Below, one piece after another: positions 40,790 through 49,700 of a DNA stretch of 64,000 nt. The stretch's first letter is position 1; each line of letters begins with the position of its first letter. The translations under genes and the position numbers were made by a program. Below the pieces are notes generated by a model, which worked only from the letters and a program-made list of their open reading frames with translations, searched no databases and had not been told where the DNA came from. Location of the stretch: the NCBI GenBank assembly GCA_905221605.1, contig CAJNDS010002579.1, positions 186,001-250,000 on the forward strand, read 5' to 3'. The stretch comes from Symbiodinium natans (Eukaryota; Sar; Dinophyceae; Suessiales; Symbiodiniaceae).

Positions 40790-40956
40790 GTCCGTGCACC
40801 TTATTATGATTTAGAGTTTAGGGTTTAGGGTTTAGGGTTTAGGGTTTAGGGTTTAGGGTTTAGGGTTTAGGGTTGCCCCACAGCCCCTAAAGTACTGTAT
40901 ATGAAGCACTCTAAGGCTTTAAGGCCCAAGTATTTCACATGTAGGTACATGGATCC
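40790..40956. mobile_element. Family-D TIR element interrupted by a TTTAGGG tract
   Basis: GGTCCGTGCACCTTATTATG, ATTTA, then about nine telomeric units (40811-40874), then CCCCACAGCCCCTAAAG and ATGTAGGTACATGGATCC. Without the tract it would be about 100 bp, like 52122-52214. Confidence 0.6.
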
Positions 40957-41559
40957 TAAGCCCTAAGCCCTAAAGCCTAAATCCTAAATCCTAAACCCTA
41001 AACCCTAAACCCTAAACCCTAAAACCCTAAACCCTAAACCCTAAACCCTAAACCCTAGACCCCAACCCCATCAACCCTTAGGGTAGCCCATACACCCTAA
41101 AGCCTGAACTCCATCAACCTCAGGATGGAGGATTCCGTGGACTTGCAGTTCATGGCCGAAGCTTGTCCGCAATCCCTGCACCCTTAGCCCTACTGGGCTA
41201 AACCCTAAGCCCCAAAGCCCAAAGCCCACACCCCATGCCCCATACCCTATACCCTAAACCGAAACCCTAAGGCTTTGTGGGGGGGGGGGGAGGAGGGGGT
41301 GGAGGGGGAGGTTTCAGGTTTCAGACTCTAGGCCAGCAACCTTAACACTTACAAGGGGCAAAAGCCGAGTCAGTTCGGTGTTTCGGGTTTCGGCTGTCAA
41401 GGGATTCAGACTCGCAAAGGTTGTACCTCTATAGGTTCCCCCATTAATCTACTCCCTGTATGGCCCTTATACTACCTTAAGGTGCAACCCCTCGAGGGTT
41501 TCGGGTTTTGGGTTTGGGGTTTAAGTAGGGTTTAGGGTTGATGAGTTGAGCAATAATAC

Positions 41560-41760
41560 TCAATAAGTGGATTGTAGTAACTATGAGAGCCGAAGTGATT
41601 ACTGCACTGCCCTTTGCATTTCTATACTATGCGGTTATATGAGTGTAAATGCTTTACTGCATTTTTCTATACCATACCATGCTATGCCGTGATCCTGTCA
41701 CAGTTTTCATCTCTGCTCAGCAACTGAAGCTGCAACTTCTCGTGGAGTACTAATGGGTCT
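41560..41760. other. Unique AT-richer stretch, no gene
   Basis: Contains ATACTATGCGGTTATATGAG and CCATACCATGCTATGCC, with no coding frame. CTGCTCAG|CAACTGAAGCTGC at 41719 could begin a short exon (QLKLQLLVEY). Confidence 0.4.
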
Positions 41761-41978
41761 CTTTGGCGTACCCCTGGATGACAAGCTAGGAGCAACGCAT
41801 AAAAGGCCCTTAAGAACAGGGCACGTTTCTGGGCACGTTCCCTCCTCTATGCCCTGAATCCTCAGAAGCCCCTTATGAAGCCTTAGACCCTAAGCCCTGA
41901 GCCCTAAACCCTTCTAAGCCCACCTAAACCCTAAACCCTGAACCCTGAGCCCTAAACCCTAAACCCTAACGCCCCAAG

Positions 41979-42026
41979 GAGATCTACCAGATGTACTTCT
42001 GCCCGATGACCCAAGAAGCGTTCTGA
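41979..42026 (+). CDS. C-terminal exon fragment
   Basis: After GCCCCAAG the frame reads EIYQMYFCPMTQEAF and TGA. Protein-like, with good acceptor; unassigned. Confidence 0.4.
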   Translation, partial: EIYQMYFCPMTQEAF

Positions 42027-42119
42027 GGCACAAGCGGCTCTCGGGTTAATTGGGAGCGTTTCAGGTCTAAGGGGTTTGGGCCTAAATCCTAAACCCAAAA
42101 CCCTACACCCTAAACCCAG

Positions 42120-42320
42120 GGGTTTGTATGGTATATAGGGCTTTTTAGGGTTTACAAGGGTTTGTAGGGTTTGTAGGGTTTAGAGGGTTTATAGGTTATT
42201 TTTAGGGTTTTTAGGGTTTATAGGGTTTGCAGGGCTTATAGGGTTTATGGGGTTTTAGGGTTTTTAGGGTTTATAGGGTTTTAAGGTTTATAGGGGTTAT
42301 AGGGTTTGCAGGGTTTATAC
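42120..42320 (+). repeat. (TTTATAGGG)n-like nonamer array
   Basis: G-strand counterpart of the array at 29919: TTTATAGGG, TTTGTAGGG and TTTGCAGGG units. Confidence 0.8.
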
Positions 42321-42396
42321 GGTTTAAGGTTTCGGGCTCGGGGCCAATGGGGGAGGTTGGGCATCTGTCGTGCATTTAGCTAGGGAGCCTGGTTAT

Positions 42397-42562
42397 GTAC
42401 CAGTCATAGGGTAGTTACATGGTCCTTTAATATAGTCCCTTAAAAGGGGACCCCGTATGAACCCATTGTATCCCCTATACAAATTAAGGGCCCATACATC
42501 AGAACCCTTTAAAGGAGGCAAGGGGCCACATTAGGGGCCCCTGTGACTACCCTGAGAAGTAC
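42397..42562. mobile_element. Family-H TIR element, 166 bp
   Basis: GTACCAGTCATAGGGTAGTT and GACTACCCTGAGAAGTAC are imperfect inverted ends. Interior with AAGGGGACCCC and TTAAAGGAGG. Confidence 0.55.
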
Positions 42563-42567
42563 GAACC

Positions 42568-42636
42568 AAAGGTACACCCTAAACCCTAAACCTTAAACCC
42601 TAAACCCTAAACCCTAAACCCTAAACCCTAAACCCT
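42568..42636 (-). repeat. CCCTAAA tract
   Basis: Ten units. Confidence 0.9.
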
Positions 42637-42792
42637 TTTCCAGAACTTTTGGTTTGAGGGTTTCGGGGTTTTCGGTTTGGGGCTTGGGTTGCTTGAGGCT
42701 TACACCCCGTCAAAGAAACAAAGGGCTCCCTGTCAGAAGCTTTTTCTAGCTCCCCTAAACCCTAAACCCTAAACCCTAAACCCTAAACCCTA

Positions 42793-42845
42793 AATAGGGA
42801 TTAAAGTACCCCAATTGTGGTCCGTATTGTCTGGACATCCCAAGG
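42793..42845. mobile_element. Family-A element, right half
   Basis: GGGATTAAAGTACCCC...CTGGACATCCCAAG directly after a CCCTAAA tract that replaces the left half. Confidence 0.45.
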
Positions 42846-42917
42846 TTTCACCAAAATGCCTTCTATTGCCAGCAGAAGCCCTGAACCTCAACAGCAACCT
42901 AAGCGGCATCGGACCCC

Positions 42918-42980
42918 GAACCCTAAACCCTAAACCCTAAACCCTAAACCCTAAACCCTAAACCCTAAACCCTAAACCCT
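42918..42980 (-). repeat. CCCTAAA tract
   Basis: Nine units. Confidence 0.9.
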
Positions 42981-43041
42981 CAAGACGAAATAAATAGAAA
43001 TTGTATGTGTTTTCATTTTGAATTTCCAAGTTACTTGTCTG

Positions 43042-43180
43042 AACAGCTGACAAGCTGAGTTTAAGTAAATTAGTCAAGTCACTGCAAGTCACTTCAATTC
43101 AAAACCCCCGCAAACCCCCAGGCACCCCCAGATCCCTCCCAGATCTCCAACAGCTGACAAGCCGAGTTTAAGTAAATTAA
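43042..43180. repeat. Direct repeat pair, 31 bp
   Basis: AACAGCTGACAAGCTGAG plus TTTAAGTAAATTA at 43042 and, with one change, at 43149. The DNA between is unique. Confidence 0.7.
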
Positions 43181-43576
43181 TGCAAATCGCTTTCGGCAAG
43201 CCGAAGATTCAGTTCTCTTCAATTCACTCAAACCCCACAAAAGCCAGGAGGCCCCGGGAGGCCCCCAAATAGGCACCGAGAGGCCCAAAAATCCCCCCAC
43301 CCCCCCCGCGTCGACCCCTAAAACCTAATTTCTTTCTAAAAACAAATGTTTTGCTCAAAGCGTTTCGCTCAAAACTTTCGCTCAAAACTTATTGGCGACC
43401 CAAGCCCTATACAATTTCTATAACCCCTAAACCGAAACCCTAAGCCCTAAACCCTAGACCCTAGACCCTAGACCCCGAACTGACCACCTTGTGCTGCTTG
43501 TTAGGGCCCCTATACTGTTCCCACCTCCACTAGCCCCCCCAACCAGAAAAACATTTTGGGGTTGGTTTAGGCCTTA

Positions 43577-43612
43577 TCTGTTTTTTTTTTTTTGTGGGGG
43601 GGGGGGGGGGGG
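43577..43612. repeat. Poly-T then poly-G run
   Basis: Thirteen T followed by about 18 G. Confidence 0.9.
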
Positions 43613-43650
43613 AAGGGGGGCCCGAACATGTGGGCACAAGACCTGCTAGT

Positions 43651-43750
43651 CTTGGTAGCCCAGTGGTACTTTTTGGCCTTTTTCTCCCATCTGAAGTAAC
43701 CAACCCCGAAAAGGGTACCCTGATGATGATATGCTTACTGGGCTACCAAG
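43651..43750. mobile_element. Family-B TIR element, 100 bp
   Basis: CTTGGTAGCCCAGTGGTAC...CTTACTGGGCTACCAAG with no telomeric insert. Flanks TAGT / TACT. Confidence 0.6.
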
Positions 43751-43904
43751 TACTCTCATCCCTACAAAAGTGTACGAACCGAACCCTAAACCCTAAAGCC
43801 TTTGCCTCAAACTCTGACAAGTCGGACCCAACCTCTTACAGCTCGAAAACTCCGCCGCGGTTTAGGGTCTAGGGTTTAGGGATTAGGGTTTAGGGCCTAG
43901 GGTT

Positions 43905-43991
43905 GTATCAGACAAACACTGCCCGGGCAGGTTTTTCAAGAGCTGCGGCCACATTCTCACAGCCATCGTCGGCCCCTATTTCCGTTTTTAA
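43905..43991 (+). CDS. C-terminal exon-like island
   Basis: The frame reads VSDKHCPGRFFKSCGHILTA then IVGPYFRF and TAA. Other frames are partly open. Confidence 0.35.
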   Translation, partial: VSDKHCPGRFFKSCGHILTAIVGPYFRF

Positions 43992-44078
43992 AGGGTTGGG
44001 GTTTGTTGGTCCTCCACCCTGAATCTCAATTAAACCCTAAGCCCGAAACCCTAAACCCTGAATCTTAAAATCCCCTTA

Positions 44079-44125
44079 ACACCAAAAAGGGTACCCTTTT
44101 CATTCCTGGATTTCTCCTGGGTCTG
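44079..44125. mobile_element. Family-C element, right part
   Basis: ACCAAAAAGGGTACCC then TTCCTGGATTTCTCCTGGGTC. Confidence 0.45.
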
Positions 44126-44384
44126 GCAGATGTATCAACCCTGCGACTTGTTGGTCCGCAACCCTGAATCTTAATTAAACCCTAAACCCTAAACCCTGAA
44201 TCTTAAACCCTAGACCTTATCAACCCAAACTCTTGTACTTGTTCTTTCACCCACTTTGAACCACACCACATTCTACAATGTGCTCAAGAATCGCCCCCCC
44301 CCCCCCCCCCCCAACAAACAAAAAAGGAAAACTGCAAGATAAAATTACCCTAGGGAAGGTTTCCTTTGTTTCGGGTGGGGGGAC

Positions 44385-44535
44385 GGGGAGGACAGGGGGA
44401 GGGGGGGGGAAGGGTGGAGAGGGGAAGGGGGGGGGCAGGGGGGAGGGGAGGGGGGGGGGAGGGGGGGGAGGGGGGGAGGGGGGGGAGGGGGGGGGGAGGG
44501 GGGGGAGGGGGGGAGGGGGAGGGGGGGGAGGGGAG
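44385..44535. repeat. G-rich polypurine tract
   Basis: About 150 bp of G runs with single A. Frames on both strands stay open (glycine or proline) and are not evidence of genes. Confidence 0.9.
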
Positions 44536-44701
44536 CAGGGGCTCAATCCAAACCCGAAAGCCTAAACCGTAAAGGGTTTAGGATTAAGGGCTTAACCCCT
44601 AGACCCTGAACCCTAAACCCTGCATGGTTTCGGGTTTGGGTTTAGTGTCCCTCAAGGGTTTAGGACATAGGGCTCAAGGCTAAACCCTCAACCCCTCAAC
44701 C

Positions 44702-44845
44702 CTTGGCAGCGTTTTCCATCTCCGGCAGCAGACGCCTGGAGCATCTCTTCCGGCACGAGGGGACTCGATGAACCCCCATGGCGTTGACGGGCTTTTGTGT
44801 TTGCCTACGCCCCAAAGAGCAGGCCCTTGTTATCCTGAACCCTAA
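44702..44845 (+). CDS. Exon-like island
   Basis: The frame reads LGSVFHLRQQTPGASLPARG then DSMNPHGVDGLLCLPTPQRA before TAA. A CTCCGGCAG|CAG acceptor is possible within it. Confidence 0.3.
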   Translation, partial: LGSVFHLRQQTPGASLPARGDSMNPHGVDGLLCLPTPQRAGPCYPEP

Positions 44846-45085
44846 AACCTGAGCCTTAAACCTGAACCCCAAACCCTAAACCCAGTTTTCTTGTGTTTTG
44901 GCCTTGAACCCTAAACCCTAAACTTTAAAGCCCTTAACCTAAAGGCCTAAAGCCCTAAACCCCAAAGCCCTAAACCCTAAGCCCTAAACCCTAAAACCCT
45001 AAACCCTAAATGACTAAGTTCTACTAGTTCGAAACCCTAAACCCTAAACCCTAACCCCTTAGTAGCCCTAAACCCTAAATCTCAT

Positions 45086-45175
45086 GACACCAGCTTCAAG
45101 GTTCGTCTCGTCCCCGCCCCACAAGGATCCAGGTTCCCTGTCTCTCCATTTGGAGAGGCTCCCAATAGGGTTTAG
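45086..45175 (+). CDS. Exon-like island
   Basis: The frame reads DTSFKVRLVPAPQGSRFPVS then PFGEAPNR and meets a telomeric unit (AGG|GTTTAG). Confidence 0.4.
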   Translation, partial: DTSFKVRLVPAPQGSRFPVSPFGEAPNRV

Positions 45176-45185
45176 GGTTTAGGAT

Positions 45186-45332
45186 TTGGGGGACGAAGTA
45201 TCTGTCAGACGGTTTGGCCCCCCGAGGGTGACCACTGGAGCCGATGGGCGCACTCGGGGATCTTTTGGATCAATGCATCAAGTTTCTGTGCCCGTACAGA
45301 TGCGAGTTGTGAGTGCTAAGGCGCGACCCTAG
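45186..45332 (+). CDS. C-terminal exon-like island
   Basis: The frame reads GDEVSVRRFGPPRVTTGADG then RTRGSFGSMHQVSVPVQMRV and ends at TAG. It looks like a continuation of 45086-45175 after a one- or two-unit telomeric intrusion. Confidence 0.4.
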   Translation: MGDEVSVRRFGPPRVTTGADGRTRGSFGSMHQVSVPVQMRVVSAKARP

Positions 45333-45637
45333 TCCCTAGACCCTAGACCCTAGACCCTAGACCCTAAACCCTAAACCCTAAACCCTAAACCGGAACCCTT
45401 GGACCCTAAGCCCTAAACCTTAGGATTGGTACTTGGGGCTTATAGGTGGGCTATACGTACGCGCATAGTTGGCTTGCTAGTATGCCGAACTTCCAATGAG
45501 GGCTTAAGGGGTTTTGGGGGATAGGGCCGCTACCCACTGAGCCTCACCCTATGGCAGTTGGAAGGTTTGCGGGTTTACTTGGTCTAGGGTTTAGGGTCGT
45601 TCGTAAACCCTTAAAACCCTAAACCCTAAACCCGATT

Positions 45638-45772
45638 AGTATCCCGGCGTTGACAACTCCGACTTCCCGGTGGTCGGGAGCACAAAGCGCGAAGGATGCT
45701 TTGGTTCTTAGCGGCGGGTTCGACTGCGCTTTTTATGTCTCCAGGCACCCAGCCGGAACCTTTCAACTCTAA
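45638..45772 (+). CDS. Exon-like island
   Basis: The frame reads SIPALTTPTSRWSGAQSAKD then ALVLSGGFDCAFYVSRHPAG and ends at TAA. Unassigned. Confidence 0.4.
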   Translation, partial: SIPALTTPTSRWSGAQSAKDALVLSGGFDCAFYVSRHPAGTFQL

Positions 45773-45816
45773 ACTAACCCTAAACCCTAAACCTCCTCAG
45801 GGTTGTAGGCTTACAG

Positions 45817-45959
45817 TGGCCCGAGCCTTCTAACAATCCGACTGGTCCGGGGAACCGGAAGCCTGGGAGACTTGAGGCGATTTTTCCTCGCGGCAAGACC
45901 TGCTTTCAGAGATGGCCCAGAAATGAGTCGCAGATGACCCAGAAAAGAGTCGGTTGCAG
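45817..45959 (+). CDS. Exon-like island
   Basis: After GGCTTACAG the frame reads WPEPSNNPTGPGNRKPGRLE then AIFPRGKTCFQRWPRNESQM. It ends near TTGCAGG|GTTC. Only 44 nt from the previous island. Confidence 0.45.
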
Positions 45960-46677
45960 GGTTCTAGGTTTAAACCCTAAACCCTAAACCCTAAACCCTA
46001 ACCCTAAACCCTAAACCCTAGTTCAACCCTGCTCCTTGGGAAATGTCGATGAACCCAAATTCTATAACCTTGGGCTTAGGGTCTGGGGTTTGGGGTTTAG
46101 GGTTTAGGGTTTAGGGCCAAGTTTAGGGTTTAGTCTAGGGTTTACTTCGGGTTCACGGTTGACATTCGGTGCCCTTGACAAGCACCTGCAAGTGGGCGTC
46201 GGGTTAGGATACCCTAAACCCTGAACCCTCAACCCTAAACCCTATGTGCAGGGTTAAGGAGACCCGCAGGCTGGCCCCCAAAAACCCGAAAATCCCTGAG
46301 CTCGATACCCCAAACCCTAAACTCACCCTGAATTCGAAACCCACCCTCAACTGTATGTACCCCATAAATCCGATAAAACCGATAAACCCCTACAAACCCT
46401 GCTTGATTCACTGTAGGGTTTACAAAGTCGGGTTTAGAAATCGCAGGGCTCGGGGTTCGGATTTCCCCTTTAAGGCTTTTTGAGGACAAATGCGTAGTGT
46501 GGGGAGGGGGGCGGGGCCTACACCTTAAGTCCGAAATCCTCCGTAGCAGGAGCTTCCCTGAGATTAGGGCTTTGGTGTCGTTTCCCGGCTCGCCTGGTGG
46601 CGATTTCGGGAGCGTGGGTCTTGTGTGCAGCTGCTTTGGGCTCGACCGGGGCACTCTCAGGAGCCGCGCGGACAAAG

Positions 46678-46707
46678 ATGCTGCGTATCCGGATGCTGTC
46701 TGGGGAA
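46678..46707 (+). CDS. Exon 1 of the ubiquitin-like/ankyrin gene (start codon)
   Basis: Ten codons from ATG at 46678, reading MLRIRMLSGE, the first beta-strand and turn of a ubiquitin-like fold. It ends in phase 0. The next bases GAG begin a GA-AG intron whose 3' side repeats GAGC. The GC-rich stretch 46500-46677 upstream is probably 5' leader; no spliced-leader relic was seen there. Confidence 0.7.
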
Positions 46708-49700
46708 GAGCCTTGGGGACGAACTCAACCCTTAGCTTGAAGTCTTAATACCCTGACTGCTGTACTTCCCATTAAGGTATGTGAACCCCAAACCCTTCCA
46801 GGGTTCCTTCAGTCCCCCCAAGGAGCTGGCAAGCGTGCCGGTGAAGGAGGTGAGCAGCGTGGTTGACGTGAAGCAGCTTCTGCATCGGTTGCACGGCCTG
46901 CCCCCGCGCTTCAGGCAGAGGCTCTTAAGGGGTATAAGGAGGGACCCCTAACATGGAACCCTTAACCTTATTCCCCTATAAACACCCAATCTAACCCCTA
47001 GATGTACTTTTGTTAGTCCCTCCATACCTCAGTAGCCCCTAAATAGCCCCGAAGTATCAGTATCCCGTAAGGTCCCTTACAAGGGTCCCTCCTTTCTGCC
47101 CTTGCTGACACCCTAAACCCTAAACCCTAAACCCTAAACCCTTAACCCTAAACCCTAAACCCTAAACCCTGACAGGCAGAGGCTCCTCCTCCAGGGCGCC
47201 ACTTTACACGACTCCGACAAGCTGGAGGGTTCCCTGGACCTGGACGTGGTTTTGCACCTTGGAACAGGTTTAGGGTTTAGGGCTTGAGGTTTAGGGTTTA
47301 GGGTTTAGGGTTTAGGATTTAGGGTTTAGGGTTAGGGTTTAGGATCAGTTGAGGGCTTAGGGGGGAGGGGGGGGGGGGCTTCATACCTAGCGACATCTTC
47401 ATACCTAGCGACGACATCAAGCAGGAAGGTCCCGATCCGCCTTTCCGCTTTACGCGATGAGGATTATGTTTGTGCATAAAGAATATTGATTGATGTGAAA
47501 AACTAGTTGGCAGTTCACTACTGTTTTGCTGTTCCTGTCACAGTTAGAACGCAGTTGATCAACATTTTGCGAATCAAAAGCACAACTTGTCTGGAAAGAA
47601 AACATTGTTTGCCCAGAAAAAGCGTAATTTCCCGAAACCCTAATCCCTAAACCCTAAACCCTCAGCCCTAAACCCTTAGAGAGTCCAATCCCAAGTCCCA
47701 GATCCAAACTTCCCCCCGAAATTCTTCAGCTTGGCTTCGTGGACGTCTGGCTTTTACGTATTTCTACTACCTTTACAAGGCAAAGTGTGCGTTTCTTGGA
47801 AAGTTTGCTTGTCTAAGTTTGTTCTATGCGAATCGTGCTGTTCTAGGCATTTTGTGTATGAGTATGTATTTCTTGTGTAGTTTCGAAGGTTTCTAGTAGT
47901 GCAGCTGAACATCTGAACATGTGCAGCTGAACATAAGTTTTCTGAGCTGCAAAGCACATGCAAGCAACGTATTGTTTGATTACTCGGCCCAGAACACTTT
48001 AAACCTCCAAACAAAGCATGCGCTTTTCTCTTATGCAAAAAGAAAACGTCGAGAAACACTCAAAACATCGAGGTCTGGGCTTTCTTGCTTTGGATTTGTT
48101 GGATTTTCCTCTTGTGTCAATATGCAAGCTTGCCTGGAACTCCTTCTAGGAGCTCCATATTTTGGGTGTTTCCGAAAACAGGGGTACCCTTTTTGGGGTT
48201 CCTTTCACAGGAGTATATTATAGTTTTTTTGGGGGAAATGCGGGGTACCCCAATTTCGGAAATCCCTATACATGAAATGCACACAGCTGGTGCTTTTCTG
48301 GTGGGGGGGGGGTTCACTCAACAGCATGTTGGCTCGTGTTTCTGAGGCTTTCGTTAACATAGTGCTGTCTAAAGCAAAAAACGTTATTTTTAAAGTGTTT
48401 TGTCAGTCCATGTATAGGAACACCTGTTTTAACAAACGCCGTGCTCTAAATGCTGAAAAATACAACATGAAAAGCCTACATCGGAGGGGGTGAAAGCATA
48501 TAACACATAAATACATTGATATATCTATGTGTATATACATATATAGATGTGTATATATATATATATTATGCGTATATCTATGTATATATATATATACATA
48601 CATAAATACATACATACATACGGGCAGAAGAGCGCATCAATAGGCTGGCAAAACAATATGGCCACGACTAGAAGAGTTTACTCTTCCCCAGGCAAACCTT
48701 CTCCAGCGCTTCCGGCACAGAAGTGGACGAGCTCCTCGCCGCCGCCGGAGATGGCCTCGTGAACGAGGCGGGGGGAGGCAGGGTTTAGGGTTTAGGGTTT
48801 AGGGTTTAGGGTTTAGGGTTTAGGGTTTAGGGTTTAGGGCTTAGGGTTTGGGGTTTGGGGTTTGGGGTTTAGGGTTTAGGAGTGATAAGGGCTTAGGGGT
48901 TTAGGAGTGATAAGGGTTTAGGGTGTAGGGTTGTGGGAAAGTCGTGCTTGGGAACTTATTGGACTGGAGATGCACGGGATGTACCAGGGGGACGGCAAGC
49001 AACAACCAGTGCGCAGTTGTGAGGACAACGGAAACCCTACTTCTGACAAGCTTAGGTGCGATAGGAAAAGTCCACAGCTGCAGGTCGAGTCTCTACTACA
49101 GCTCCCCTTGGACCCAAACCTGGCAAATGCACTTGGTGAGGGGCCCCTTCACAGGGCATCCGATGCAGGGCACACTGACATTGTGCGTTTGCTGCTGGAG
49201 GCCGGCGCCGATAAGGACGTGGCAACCAACTTTGGCAACACAGCCCTGATGGCAGCAGCTCACAGGGGCCATCTTGAAGTCGCGCGTTTGCTGTTGGAGG
49301 CCGGCGCCGACAAGGACGTGGCCGACAAGGGTGGCCGCACAGCCCTGATTGCCGCAGCTATCCGGGGCCATTGTGCAGTCGCACAATTGCTGCTAGAGGC
49401 CGGTGCCTGCAAAGATGCGGCCAACAACAGTGGCCACACAGCCATGATACTAGCCGCTCACCAAAGTCATCTCGAATTCGTGCGCTTGTTGGCGGAGGCC
49501 GGTGCTGACAAAGATGTGACCAGCAACGATGGTAGCACGGCCCTGATCCTTGGAAACTCAATGAACCCTAAAAGGGTTTTATGGTTCATATACCTCACTA
49601 GGAATTACAGTACTCAGGGCATATGACCCCCACTTTTAGGGTTCCTTTCGTCCCCGAGGATGGTCGCAGCTCACCAGGGCCATCTTGAGGTCGCACGTTT

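Noticed and set aside
44247-44572. Proline-rich and glycine-rich open frames
   Set aside because: They come from the G-rich polypurine tract; no unique protein sequence flanks them.
46235-46675. Minus-strand open frame of 146 codons opposite the gene's leader
   Set aside because: Rich in residues from degenerate repeats, and the + strand start of the ubiquitin-like gene lies beside it; treated as a shadow.
49084-49626. Ankyrin gene broken by a stop after TALILGNS
   Set aside because: The stop lies in a 114-nt element that splices out as a GA-AG intron and restores the repeat exactly.
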